Source: Hybos culiciformis (taxonomy: Eukaryota; Arthropoda; Insecta; Diptera; Hybotidae). From it: a stretch of 64,000 nucleotides of DNA. Made by a program: the position numbers and the translations under genes. Positions 37,701 to 50,399 of the stretch are shown here, in pieces. The stretch spans positions 33,649,491-33,713,490 of the forward strand of contig OZ023274.1 of NCBI GenBank assembly GCA_964007475.1, read 5' to 3'. The notes under the pieces are model-generated. The model ran no database searches, was not told the DNA's origin, and saw nothing but the letters and a program-made list of their open reading frames with translations. Within the stretch, counting starts at the first letter, position 1. Each line of letters starts with the position of its first letter.

Positions 37701-38938
37701 TAATACGAATTGTGTCCTCAAAAATATATTTATTTTGAACAAATTTTATTATATGCATATTTTTCCAATAAGCTATGCTGTCTAACTTAATCAACAATAT
37801 TTTAGTAGTTTATATTCCCTTTTTTTTTTGCAATATGAAATTGAAAGATTTTCGAAACAAAAAAATAATAATATTAAAAACTTACAACGCCATCATAGAG
37901 TATATTACAACTTAGAGCACACATAAAATTCATTTTTTTAATAATAAGAACACTAAGATGACAATAAATGGAAAGAATGGCAAAAAGTTGTGCAGAACGA
38001 CAAGAAAAAAAAAAAAAACAATATTTTAATATAAAAAAAATAAATAAATAAAAATATGAGTTTTCTTTTTTGGAAAAAAAAGTAACCGCGAAATAAATTC
38101 CAATAAGCAAAATTTTTATTTAATTTTTTTTTTTTTACATCAAAATCAGTCCTCCTCCTTCCTAATATAATCTTCATGCAAAAATTCAAAAAAGCTTTAT
38201 TATTTATTTTTGTTGTTTTTTTTTTTAACAATAATAAAATAAAAATTTCCAATAAAAAAAAAAAGAAAATATATTTTCTTTTTTTTTGTTTTTATGTAAC
38301 ATTTACATAAAATTTATTTTCATGGGGATAGCGTAAAAAAGGAAAATTTTTAATTTTTCTAAAAGAAAAAATAATAATAATTTGGGAAAACTTAAAGAAC
38401 TTTTCATAATAAAAAACAAATGAATACTTTTCTTTTTTTTACAAAATTGACTCTTTCTAATTGAATGAAAAAAATAAATTAAATACAAATTAAAAATCAA
38501 AGTTTATTTCCATAAAAAACTTTTCAATAAGTTTAAAAATGCGGAAAAAATAAAATAAAAAATATTATGTTGATGACTACTTGAAGTTACCATAAATTTG
38601 TTTTTTCAAATTAATTTTTTTTTTTTTTGGAATGCTTTAATTCAACGCGGTGTAAAATTATCCACGATTTCACAGAATTGTATAAACAACTATCTATACG
38701 AGATTTAAAGTTTTTTTCCCTTTTTCTATTAACGCAATTCATTTCATATATATGCGCAGAACGTACAATCCTCTTTTCGCAATCTACCTACGGCTAACCA
38801 ATAGAAAGCCTTTTGTGCCCACATAAAACTTTCTCGTTATCCTGCGCGGTTAATATACACAATATTACTATATATATAATATTGCTATGAAATTGTGGAT
38901 AACATCACCTTTAATTCGTACAATTAGTAAAAGAATAC
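37701..38938. other. No gene seen downstream of the 39.1-kb exon
   Basis: AT-rich, with poly-A/T runs. No acceptor plus open frame that could follow the 39.1-kb exon was found. Confidence 0.4.
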
Positions 38939-39137
38939 CTTGTCTGTGATTTGTTGGAAATTCAACGTCACTGTAACTGTGACATAATAATGTTGGACTA
39001 CGACAACGTGACGCTGGTGGTGCTGAAAATGTCACTGTTACCCGCTGCTGATACTGATATCGAACATCTTTTTTTTTTGTTTTTCTTTCATCTAATAATC
39101 CTGACAAATGTTCTAATCCTGTTGCAGGACAACTCAT
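38939..39137 (-). CDS. Candidate alternative first exon of the large minus-strand gene
   Basis: The ATG at 39137 opens 66 codons: MSCPATGLEHLSGLLDERKT, a middle part ending RVTVTFSAPPASRCRSP, and an end SDVEFPTNHRQ. One G remains before the donor GTATTC (38938). The base composition is clearly higher in GC than the flanks. An A-run lies just upstream of the ATG with no pyrimidine-rich acceptor, which supports a transcription-start exon. Many Ser/Arg/Thr residues suggest an unstructured N-terminus. I do not recognise the family. Confidence 0.55.
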
Positions 39138-41519
39138 AGTTTTTTTTTTTTTAATTGAACTTATATTTATTATGCTTTATTGAAATTCAATTAAAAAAGA
39201 ATTTAAAAACTAAAATTAATATTTTTATTTTTATTTATTTTTTTTTTTTTGTTTCATTTTAATAATTTTTTTTTTCAATATTTTTTATTTTAATTTTTTA
39301 TTTCAATTTTTTATTTCTTTTATCATGTATAGTTGGTTTTAAAAGAGCTACAATTATTTTTTTAAACTTCTTCTGACACAACCATACCTAATAATAATTG
39401 AAGCTACATTGAGATTTTTGTTCTATTTTATCTCTAAGCCTAAGAGTAATTATCAAAATGTTGACAGATTCTAGATTCGATCATTTCCTAAATGAAATAT
39501 ACATGTATTGATCAATATTATTGACTCGCTGGAGCATTACTTACTCAATATTATCGCTTCAATATTATTGCTTCAATAATATTGTGAACGTGTATGCAGG
39601 TTTAATAGAAATTCCTTCCGAAAATTAATTTATTTTTTTTTTTTTTTTCATAAATAATACACATAATTTTATATAAAAATTCAAAATATAACATGTAAAT
39701 CCTTGCAATAACTGCAAATAATGTTCATTTATAAATCATTTTATTTTTGACAACTTTTTGCACAAGGACATCGTAACAACATATTTTTCACACAAATAAA
39801 TATTCATTTTCTTTAACCTTAATAATCAAATGTGAAAAAACTCATAGCTATCATAATATGTATCTACTTAAAAATTTTTATCGTTATTGCATTTAAATCC
39901 GTTTTTTATAAATACGTTTATTGAGATCTTATGAACCAATTCGACATAAAAAAAAAGCTATATTTTCTCATTTTTTTTTTTGTGTTTTTTTTTTATTTTT
40001 GATAAGAAGAAGCTTATCTTTTTTCAAGAATATATTCTACATAAAATTTTACGATAACTTTTTGTTATTCAACATAAATAAAAATAAAAATTGTTATGTT
40101 GTGTACACATGATAAGATATACATTTTCCAAAAGATAAAGAAGTTTGATGGAAGTAGTTATACCTCTTAACTGGGTCTTGACTTTGCTTCACATAAACTT
40201 TAAGAAAACATACTATTAATAGTTCCATATATTGTTGTAGAACTCAATATGTGAAATAATACTTGTTGGAAAATTCTATTCTCTTTTGGATAATACTTTT
40301 TCTCCATCATTTTTTCAGACTACTAAGTATATTATTTCTAAGTCGAAAAAAGTTAAAATTAATCACAAATATAGCTAATTTCTTATTTTTGCATACTGAA
40401 TTTAAAAGTAGCATTCCCGCTTAAACAATACTTTTCTCTTTGTCAAACCCCTACTATTTATTTCCTATAAATTGACATAAATAGTTCCGATTTTTAATAA
40501 AATCTTATTCTATTAAGTTTAAGTATGTATTTATAAGAAACAATTATAATATTTATAATAATAATTTTTTAAATAACAAATTCTACAACGAGTTTATCTG
40601 ATCATAGATACATTACTTCTTCATGAGTTTGAATTTAATAAATTCACTGTGAGTGTTTTCACTTAAATATAGTGTCCCTGAAATCTCAAATAATTTTTTT
40701 TAAATTTGTTGTATCAAAAAAAATGATTCATGTTTTAGTTGTAAGTTTTTACGCAAAAAAAAAAACCCGAATATCAATTGAAAGTTCTTTAATATATACC
40801 ATGTTTATTATTACTAATTCAAATTTCATTAAAAAAAAAATTTATTTTAACTGAACCGAAAGCAGAATTATTATTTTTCTTATATTTAATTTTTTTTTTA
40901 TTTGGATAAAAATTCTAAATTAACGTAGGTACATCCAAACGATTGAAATCACGAAATTAAACTAATTTTTGCTGACATATATCTTATTCTTCTAGAATCC
41001 TGATGTAATAATATAAAAAATATTGAGACAAAAAATAAAAAAAAAAAATAAAAAACCAGCAGCAGTACCAAAAAAAGTTTCTTTTTTTTTTTAAGGTCGA
41101 ATGAATGTAGAACGGATTCCTAGTAAAAGTTTTTATAATAAAATGTTTAATAAAAATTATAAAATATCATATAGGTGGTACTCATGTAGATGATTTATTT
41201 TGATGATAATAAACATAAATTATCAATCAATCAATAGGAACAAAACACTTCAATACATTTTAAAATACCGATTATGTTATCTGAATTCGAAATTTCCTCG
41301 AAAATAATTTTAAATGTACTATATTTATTATTTAATCAATAACTTCTCAGAAAATACCAGCTATGTTGAAAATACAAAACCTTTTCGAAAATAGTATCTT
41401 TCTTCAAAAATGCAATCTTATCATCAATCAATCTTGTGAAGCATTTCAATTATTTTTGTCAAATAGATTTTAATAATACCTAAAAATTATGGAAAATAAA
41501 TAATAATGATAATTATCTA
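39138..41519. other. Upstream of the 39.1-kb start exon; possible promoter region, otherwise no gene
   Basis: Poly-T-rich next to the ATG. At 39500-39590 CAATATTATTG-type palindromes and TCAATATTATNGCT repeats cluster. No TATA or initiator that I would defend. Confidence 0.35.
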
Positions 41520-41700
41520 TTCGATCCCAGCGCAAAACGTTGTTTCGCTCTAGCCTTGTTTTTATCAATAATGAATGACCAAATGTCATGAACTACAGCC
41601 TGAATTCCAATGGTTGTTATTTCGTCCTAATCGGTTCATCGGTTTAGAAGTTCTTAAGCTACATATATAAACGGACTTCTATTTTTGTAAACAAAAAAAA
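41520..41700. repeat. Fragment of a common dispersed repeat
   Basis: GATCCCAGCGCAAAACGTTG, GTCCTAATCGGTTCATCGG and TTTAGAAGTTCTTAAGCTAC, followed by ATATATAAACGGACTTCTAT. This layout is like the 3' flank at 9480-9560. No gene. Confidence 0.4.
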
Positions 41701-42743
41701 AAAACATAAACAAAATTATAATTTCATAGTTTACTCCTTAGAATTGAATGTAAAATTAATGTTTCAGACCCAAAAAAGAAAAAAAGTATAATAAACATGA
41801 CATGAACAGATCTATAGATAAATCTATACAATACATGAACTTTATATTTTGAATACATAGTATACAATATATAACATAAAAATCATGAATGGAATCGCTA
41901 AGGATTTTTTCTTTTAGGAGTCAGGAGAAAAAATAAAATTATGTATCTTATTATTAACATTTATTTTCAGACAATTTTCCTTTCGAGAAAATTATAAAAA
42001 AAAAACAACAAAAATCCAATTATTTGCAAATAACACACAGACTTTAGATAAAATAAGTAATACGCACAACATTTTCCAAGAGGACTATAAACCAAAACAA
42101 AATAGATGTATATGTGTATTGTATATACATAAATATATAAGTTTTATATTTGTGAATACATTATTTACTTTTTGTTATGAATTTTTGTCACATTCTGCAA
42201 ATGAAGAAAATTATCCCATTCCAACTCATGGTACCTACCTAATGTATAATACGTAATGTGTATATTAACTATATTTACCAGCTTTGCAGCTCAGACATAA
42301 ATTCTTTTCCAATAAAAAATTTGTTAATTTTTTTAAATATTATCTTCTACCTAATAAACCGTAAGAGTGAAATTAAATAAATTAGAGTATTGGTCAATAG
42401 GCCAAAAGAAACTATGTATACAATATGCATAAAAATGGGTTAACATTTTAGTATGTGATTTTTTTTATTATTTGTGACAAGTTCTATTAAATTTTTTTTT
42501 TAGTTATTTACAAATTTATGAAACTTGCTTTTTTAACAATGATAAAAAAAATTTTCGTTCGCATTGTATTTCTAATAAGAATTATGCTTTTTTGACTTTA
42601 TTATGGCCTACAATTGTATTTGAACAAATAATATCGTTTAATATACTTAACCACAAAGAAGTTACTTATATATTTTATACGAATTTTTTTTTGCTAATAT
42701 AAAAAACTGAGTATATAAACATAAAAAAAAAAATTAAAAAAAA

Positions 42744-44240
42744 CAATTTAAGTTACACGATGTTATTATTTAAATATGTACTAAAAAGTAGAAAATGAAA
42801 CTCAATATAATCCAAGAAAGTAATTTGTTTGTGTTAGAAATTTTTTTTAGAAAATTTTTTGTTCTCATAAAACGAATTTATGTATTTTTTCTTTAATAGC
42901 CCCATGATTTTAAGTTTTAGTAAATTACACGTCTGTCAATAAATTGTCTAACAAAAATTTTTTTCTTGGATTAGGAAACTCTATTTAGTTTTATTTTCTA
43001 CTTTTTAGTATTTATTTAAATAATAAAATCGTTTAACTTAAAATTTTTCATTTTTTATTTTTATATTCTACTTTTTGTACATTTAAATAAGAAAATCGTG
43101 TAACTTAAATATTTTATTATAAACTAGTCGAAACACCCGGCTCCGCACGGTAGTCCACTTTAATCTTGATTTTGTGCACTAAAAAAACAGAATTTCAAAA
43201 TTTGTTAAATAGCCATTTCCCCGGTGCCTTAACACATCCTGTCTTCTAAATAGTCGATTCGGGTCCAACGCTATAATATTTTATAAGAATATACCTAAAT
43301 TGCAAAACCGGCTTCTGAGGTAGCACCCCCCCCGCTGGCGTCTCGGATCAAATTTTCTATACCATATAACCATTTCGGGCCCCAATGATACTTAAGTTCA
43401 AAATTTAAGTTTAGGCGTGATTGAGGACAGAGGACAGAGAACAGAGAAACGGAGAATTTTCATTTTTATATATTAGATAATTTAATTTTGAATCTCAAGC
43501 CCTTTCGCCCACTCTTGTACCAATTTAAATTGAGATCCAAATTTTCGACGACTTAAATACAATCGGAAGCTCAGAATTTTTCTTAATTTCATCCAATTCA
43601 CAACCACCCAATATCGAAATCTATTTTCTGCTATTAGCCTGAATTCTTGATGTAAGAGAAGGAATGCATGAATTCTTGATGGGGAAGTCCATTTTTAAAC
43701 CCAGCCCGAATCCTTGAACGGAATCGGGGCTAAGCGTTGCTTTGCTTTTCCTACATTCCATCCGCATATACATTTTCATCGAAATCTTTTTTCTGCTATT
43801 AGCCGAAATCCGTGACACAAGTGGGAGTTTTTTCAACGAAATCCATTTTTAGACTTATCGACTCCAGCCAGAATCCTTGAACAAAATGTCGTTGCTTTCT
43901 TGAATCCATTAATAGTAACTTTTACTTGAGATTATACAATCTTTTCTTATAAATGTACCTAGTACAAACATGTAGGACGAATGTGAACTTTTAAAACTCC
44001 GCTAATTTCAATTTGTAATTAGTATTTAAAAAAAAAATTGTTAGTTACAGACGAAATTGTATTACCGACGGGCTTGAGTTGTTGGAATATTGAATTATTA
44101 CCGGAAATACGACAAAATTTGAGCAAAAACGGCTCGTGGGATGTAAGTCAAATATCAGTTGCAATATTTGATTACAAACCAACAAACCCACGGAGTTTGT
44201 GTTTTAAATAAAATCGTGTAAAAAACTACAAGAACTGAAG
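42744..44240. repeat. Dispersed repeat, copy B, with internal inverted repeat
   Basis: A longer relative of 35636-36230. The segment 42745-42829 is repeated in reverse at about 42961-43045, and partly again at 43068-43115. It also holds CGAAACACCCGGCTCCGCAC (43130), a phrase found at the edges of common insect repeats; a GAGGACAGAG duplication near 43423; and two rounds of TTTCTGCTATTAGCC with AATCCTTGAACG (43625-43890). Confidence 0.6.
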
Positions 44241-46322
44241 TATTTATTACAAAGAAACTTTTACTTTCAATTTTATGCTTTGAAATGTAGGGCTATAATG
44301 TGTACATGTAAATACATATGTACCGATATATGTAGTATTTACGAACAATTTCATAATGTTACAAATTTATTCTTCTTTAGAAATTGTTCAGAGACATTTT
44401 TCATATTTCAGTATTTAAAAGGCTGTAAGTTTCAAGCTTTTAAGAGAAGTTAGTAAATTTTTTTTTCTTAAAATTTCTAGATCGTAAATTGATGTATATT
44501 TAAAGTATAAAGTATCAACATAACGTATAATTTTATCGAAACAACTTCTAATTAAATATTTTTGGAATTTATCAAGTGTATTAACGCAATGTAACAAAAA
44601 ATAAGCGTAGAATAGAACGACTGTAATAATATACTTTAAAGTTTTGTTATTATCTCTATGAGGTATGAAATGATAATCAGGAAATCTAAGTCCAAATATG
44701 AACTAAATTCTTAGGTCAAATTGAATATGCAAATAACAAATAGCCAGAAAACAATATGTAACAAAATCAAATTAGTTGATGTCATATCATAGCATATAAA
44801 AATTTTATTGTGTCCTCTCTGAAAAGGAATACTCGTAATATCATCAATGTAAGAAAACTGAATTGCATAAATTTAAAATGAGTGGGCTCAAGAAAAGAAC
44901 ACTTGTTACATATTGAAAACAAAATAAGCATCGGTAGAAATTTAACAGAAATAAAAGGATCCTTTAGATTCAGATAAACTTCTGGAAGGTCACCAATTTT
45001 TCTTTTTTGTATTTCCAATTAATAATTGGCAATCTAAGATTATCATGATATAATAGGCACGTTTCTTCATATTTTAACAGATCCTTTAAAAAAATAAATA
45101 GAAGGTAAAACACTTTAAATGGTCTTCTAGTTTTGTTTTTGCACAATAAAAATACATTTATGTATGTATTATAGAACTGTATGTAAGATATTATGTAGAC
45201 ATTTTGTGTGAAAATAAAAAAGTAAATAATGTGTGCAAAGAAAAATTAAACGTTTTACTAATTAATACAGTCTTTTTGGAAGATAAAATCAATCTTAATT
45301 TTTAACTAGCTTTGATGTGTGATACGATGAAGATAATAAATTGGACGATTTTATGTACTCTCTAACTATCTAGAATTAACTCATCAAAGCAAAAATGTAC
45401 TAACTATCAAAAAAAAATTATATCTTGTTCTTTCATTGTTGAAATAATCCATTTTCCTATTTTGATGAATTAATTCAAAAATAAGAAACTCGGGTCAATT
45501 TTCATAAATTAATTTATTTTTAATTTCGATTAGTTAAATTCCACAGTATTGATTTTGAAGTAAAAGGGAAGAAATAAACAAATTTTTTAATACATAATTT
45601 TGATCTTTTACAAAATTTTTGATGACTAACCGGCAAATTACACTAACTAAACAATTTAGCAAACCAAAGCTCTTTTTTTTAATCTGTACGTCAAGCAAAC
45701 AGTTTTACATGATTTATTATACATGCATTCGAAAAAAAAACTAAAGGATGGTTAAATTTTCCAGCTAGTGTAATTGACCGATTAGATAGTTCAACTATTA
45801 AAAATGATTCATTTACGATAAATTTAATTTTCGTTAATTAGTCAGTTTAATTTTTTCATTTCGAATTTTGGTGTTTTTTTTTTTTTTTAATTTTATTTCA
45901 AATCTTCTTTGTTTGTAATAAGTTAGTTCACAAAGCCATATTGGACCACCTCAAAATAGTCAGAATAGAATTAACTATTAATTAAACTGAATGTTTCGTT
46001 GTTAAAATTATTGAAATTTCAAAGGACTCTAATACCATTAATAAGTCAGTGATTTTTTTTTAGGAAAATAATTCTTTTATTTCAAACTTCAAAAATTTTT
46101 TTGCTATCCAAATCCTTTAGCGTTCTAACTGTTAACTAAGTATTGGAAATTATTTAAAACAGTGAAAATTTGTCTGTGTACATTCTACTCGTTTAACACA
46201 CTTGAATATATACATATATGTTATATGTTAGAACAGAAATTGTTCTGAACAATTTTTTTGAATACTTAAAACTCAACCGAATAAATAAATAAATAAAAAA
46301 TATGCGAATTGTCAAAACTTAC
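44241..46322. other. No gene seen
   Basis: AT-rich intron DNA. Minus-strand frames of 60-78 codons at 44415 and 44782 lack codon bias and recognisable sequence. Confidence 0.5.
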
Positions 46323-46382
46323 CTTGATTAATATCATTATTAGTCACTGTTTTCTTTGTGTCATCCTTTTTAAGGTTTCCAT
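46323..46382 (-). CDS. Candidate 60-base internal exon of the large minus-strand gene
   Basis: A short exon between acceptor GATGTTTTTTAG and a perfect donor GTAAGT. In phase with the 50.3-kb exon it encodes DGNLKKDDTKKTVTNNDINQ, very polar and Lys/Asp-rich. It ends CAA plus G, the same end as the 39.1-kb and 10.6-kb start exons. The next exon would lie outside the window, since nothing downstream here has a matching acceptor that I can identify. Confidence 0.5.
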
Positions 46383-47365
46383 CTAAAAACATCGATTCAA
46401 AAACATTGAAAAACCAAAAGAACCGAAAAGAAAAAAGTAATGTTTGATTGTTAATAACAAAATAATAAAAACACATATATACAAAAAATATTAACATATT
46501 GAAAAATATAATTCGTTTTATTAAAATTTTCTTATTAGTAAGCACTAATAACTTAATTGTTAGTAAAAAAAATATTTCCTAAAATTTTCTAGAAATTTAT
46601 TACCAAAAACCGAAACTAAAAATATTTTATCCAATTCCCAAACACCAAAAATATAGTTTTCCAGGAAAGTTAAAAATGAACAAAAAGTATGTCCAAATCT
46701 ACACCGATACGGAATCGCATTCCCATTAATGAACTTACGGAGTCGTAATGAAGATTTGACTGAATGTTTTACATAAAAATCCAACACATTAAAAATCATT
46801 GAACATTAATATTCTCATGTCGCGATTAGTAAATATTATAATGTAATATTTTTTCTACGTTGAAATAATGAAAATTTTTATTTTATTTTCCTTCAAAATT
46901 AGGCTGTTTAATTATATCGATTTGTATTGTTTCATAACAACGACATGAAAAATTTAAATATAATTTAAATTATTATAATTTTTAGCGCAATAATGATTTA
47001 CAACGATTTTTTTTTTCAACTTTTTAGGTTTTTTGATATCAAACTTTTAGATTTCAAGTATCTGCACTTTATTAAACGACAAACACATTATTTACCTCCG
47101 AATAACAACAAATTATACTGAGTCATAAGGGATTAACTAAAGTACAAAGCTCGAACAAATTTTAGTACCACATTACCCACATACATATTTTTTTTTTTTT
47201 TAAATAAAATATTGATCAATGAATTCAAATTTAATTAAAATAAAATGATTTAATAAAATTTTATTTGTTCCCTTAAAACTCAATTTAACAACATTTATTT
47301 ATATATTTATTAATATATTTAAATTATTTTAATTTTGAGTGTTTTGATATTTTTATTTATTAAAT
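46383..47365. other. No gene seen between the 46.3-kb exon and the F-box gene
   Basis: A 79-codon minus frame at 46560-46799 has mixed composition but no flanking splice sites in phase, and is not called. Confidence 0.4.
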
Positions 47366-48286
47366 TCAATGATTTAATGGTTTTTGTCCAATAAAACTTG
47401 ATCTGCTACTATATGCGCTGTCATTCGAATTTTTCGAACCATATGGATTTTTATTTGGCCTAAATTTTAATTCATAATAATCAACGCATTGACATCTCAT
47501 TTTCCAACAAGTTTTTGATAAAATTTGTAAAGTTCGAATATTCAATTTTTTTAAAATTAATAAAAATAATTCTGCAGGTAAACCATTTAGTCCAGGAAAT
47601 AATTTATTTTCCATTTCCATTAAGAGATTTCGAGTAGGCGTAAAAATTTCATTCTTTAATTTAAACGATAATTCTTTGAGATTTCGAAAACGTTGACTTA
47701 TAGGAGCCATACTATCGGACATCCATAGAATATAACGTGGAATTGATAGGCATATACATCGTCCAGGTTCTAAATCTTCAATTGTTATTGTCAATAGTAA
47801 TAATTCACCAGTTCTTATGCCGGTTAATAAGCAATTTTTATTTGTAACATTTAACAGTCTTAAATTAAAAGTATATAAATTTTTATTTGAATCATCTTGA
47901 AATTCAATTGGAATTAGTTGTGCCAATTTGAAAACGGTTTGTGAATTAAATGAAAACCCCCAGAAAAATGGGAAATTATGTTGATTATGCTGTCCAATAC
48001 TCTCTATTTGCTCGCCAAGTTCTTCCGAACTCGTTTGTTTACAATCTTGCGATGTTAATGCTTCCGATGAAGAATCTTCAATTATTGTTGCAGCGAAACC
48101 GGTCTCAAGAGCTATACAATAGATTAATAACATTATTATTTCAGCTTCTGATGCAGCACTAATTTGATAAGATTTTTCGTTTACAAATTTGATAAAAATT
48201 TCTTCAACATATTTTGGCATATGTTCTAGTGTTGTATCTTCTAATAATAAAAACAATTGCGCTAAAAAGAGAATTTTAAAATTCAT
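47366..48286 (-). CDS. ntc: F-box protein of the nutcracker/FBXO7 type
   Basis: The protein is about 306 residues when started at the Met of MNFKILFLAQLFLLLEDTTL. In flies, Nutcracker is an F-box subunit of an SCF ubiquitin ligase that binds the proteasome regulator PI31 and is needed for caspase activity in sperm maturation. The first 75 or so residues could be a degenerate ubiquitin-like fold. An acidic linker follows, then a region of about 130 residues (FPFFWGFSFNSQTVFKLAQL to ILWMSDSMAP) that fits the FP/PI31-like domain. The F-box starts near residue 232 (LPAELFLLILKKLNIRTLQI), and the Arg/Pro/Asn-rich end contains RPNKNPYG. There are no introns. The frame is open for 24 more codons to an ATG at 48358; that extension is hydrophobic and T-rich and probably untranslated. 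AATAAA overlaps about 10 bases after the stop. It lies in the first intron of the inferred large minus-strand gene. The family call is by recognition, not a search. Confidence 0.7.
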   Translation of the reverse strand: MNFKILFLAQLFLLLEDTTLEHMPKYVEEIFIKFVNEKSYQISAASEAEIIMLLIYCIALETGFAATIIEDSSSEALTSQDCKQTSSEELGEQIESIGQHNQHNFPFFWGFSFNSQTVFKLAQLIPIEFQDDSNKNLYTFNLRLLNVTNKNCLLTGIRTGELLLLTITIEDLEPGRCICLSIPRYILWMSDSMAPISQRFRNLKELSFKLKNEIFTPTRNLLMEMENKLFPGLNGLPAELFLLILKKLNIRTLQILSKTCWKMRCQCVDYYELKFRPNKNPYGSKNSNDSAYSSRSSFIGQKPLNH

Positions 48287-48358
48287 TTTGTTCAATGATT
48301 TTTGCTCATTAGATAAAATTACGCAAAGAAAACTCGTGCAAAAAAAACTCAAAAACAT

Positions 48359-50202
48359 AAAAAAAAAAGTACAAAAAAGAGCAAATTAAAAAAAAAAATA
48401 ATAAGACGTTGGCTCTTAACACCGTCATACGAATAATTTTTTCACAATAAATTCTGAGTTGCTCTTCAATATCCAGCCCTTTCTTTAAAATTATTTTAAA
48501 TGAAGTAAAATTTTTATTAACTTCCCTCGATTTCAGTTACTCACCTCTACTTAATAACTAAAAATGTTGTGATGAAGTTTGGTGGTATAGGTATACGCAA
48601 ATTTCGATTTGGGTTTGCGTAATGTTTAATTAATAAATTGAATGTCAAATGAATTAGTCCCGGACTTAATTAAAAAAAAATAAATAAATTATGATTTTTG
48701 ACCCTTTACCTTTCATAAAAAAATTATAAAACTATTTTCTGTGACTTCACAAATTTAAAAAAAAAATCAAATTTAACTTTGATTTTTCTTTGATTTAAAA
48801 AAAATACTAATGAAATTTAAATGCCAAACGTTATAAATGCAGAAAAATGTTAACTACCTAATTAATAAATAAAGAGTACAATGAAAAGCGTTCAATTATC
48901 TTTATAATTGTTTACCAAAGTGGTTAAGCATAATATAAAAATATACAAGTTACTTTTATTTAAAGCAAATATACTTAAGCGGTTAAATTTAACAAAACAA
49001 TATAATTTAAGCTAAACAATCACACTTGACTACTTCGAAAAATCCTTGCAAAGTATATTTCCAAAATCTGACATAATGTAACATAGTGTATGTGGATCAT
49101 CTATTACTTTTGTTCGGAAAATTGAGAAAATACCTAGTTATTTTTTGGAGGAAAATTATGTTTATCAAAACCTTTGGAATAAACTATTTTTATTGAAAAC
49201 AGAAGACTGTGGAAATCTTTAAAAATCTGAAACGAGCGTTCGACGAAAAATTAAGTTGTTTCTCAAAGCCCTTATCGAACACACCCTTCAAAATTTGATA
49301 AATTGTAAAATTTAAAAGAAATCTATCTAATCTACCTAGGAGGTACTAAGTATAATTATTAATTAAAAAAAATAATAAATAAATAAAATATTTTTTTTTA
49401 TCTTATCTACAAAATAAATAAAAAACAATTAAAAAAGTCTACTATCAAAAAAGACTTTTTTAATTTCGTAAGAAAAAAATATAAATTTGAAATTACAATA
49501 TCGAAATTTATTGGTCTTCAAAATGGAGCTTCAGTTCTAATGCTGAATCGCAGCCTTTTGTTGGGACAAACATTCTTAACCAGCTGGTTTTTCTTAATAC
49601 AAGATGAATTTGGTTAAAAGGATGGCATATAAAATACAGCTAGACTATTTTTTTTGAAAATGACAATTTTGAAATCTAAATTAGAATCAAAAATTATTAA
49701 AAACTCGAAATGTTGTATCTGTGGGTACAGAGAAGTAAGTTATTTCCGTCAGTCGTAGACTCTGTAATACCAACCTAACATCTCTGCGTTGTGAATGAAA
49801 ATATTGAGAAATTAAAAAAAACCAAAATTCTTGATACTTAAGTTTTAAATGGTAAGTACCCGACATGGTAGGTGGCTGGGACCCAACTAGACAACCGGTT
49901 GCAAGCATGTATTTTAATTTTTCTCATATGTCTTTGACAAACAACCAACATAGAAAAGTTAGACTACTTACTAGTAGAACTGAAGCTTCCAGTTGAAGAT
50001 ATATCTTTTCAATTTCATCAAATTTATTATTTTTTTTCTTAACTTTTTTTTAAAGTTTTTATTCAACAAAAATCTAAATAAAAAAGGTAGGTTAGGCAGG
50101 TAGGTTGTAGCAGGTAACTTATAACTAATTTAAGCAAAAACAAAAATTATTTTGAGCGAAAAAAATAAAATAACAAAATAATGCAATTCTTTTTTTTTTC
50201 AC
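48359..50202. other. 5' flank of the F-box gene and intron of the large gene
   Basis: AT-rich. A 73-codon minus frame at 49687-49908 looks like chance. Short AGGTAGGTTAGGCAGGTAGG repeats lie near 50086. The F-box gene's promoter must lie here, but no core element stands out. Confidence 0.4.
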
Positions 50203-50329
50203 CTTTTGTTGACGACTGCTCTTCTACAACATTTGCTGTCAGGCCCGCCTCCGCTCGCGATAAATTTGATTTTGTTGCTATTTCCGGATTTTCATTTAAT
50301 ATTTCATTTTTATTTTCTGGACTTTCCAT
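50203..50329 (-). CDS. Candidate first coding exon (distal promoter) of a large minus-strand gene
   Basis: The ATG at 50329 has a good AAAATGG context. It opens 42 codons, MESPENKNEILNENPEIATK and on to VVEEQSSTK, with one extra base before a donor GTGAAA (50202). The composition is polar and acidic, unlike the surrounding AT-rich noise. The leftover G joins in phase with the exon at 46382 to make Asp. Upstream (50400-51120) the DNA is less AT-rich than most of the window and has GC patches such as CCGCCCGCGC, as expected near a promoter. No known domain is visible. If the donor is not used, the frame runs 18 codons further to a stop at 50147. Confidence 0.5.
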
Positions 50330-50399
50330 TTTTTTTTTTTTTTATATTATTCAAATTTTTTTTAATTATTAAAAATTATAAAAAAAAAAAATGACTTGC

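Noticed and set aside
38300..38500. Phe/Lys-rich frames in the 37.9-38.5 kb region
   Set aside because: Typical poly-A/T translations.
46560..46799. 79-residue minus-strand frame
   Set aside because: Located between exons but with no in-phase acceptor and donor.
49687..49908. 73-residue minus-strand frame of mixed composition
   Set aside because: No ATG context, splice sites or recognisable motif; probably intron.
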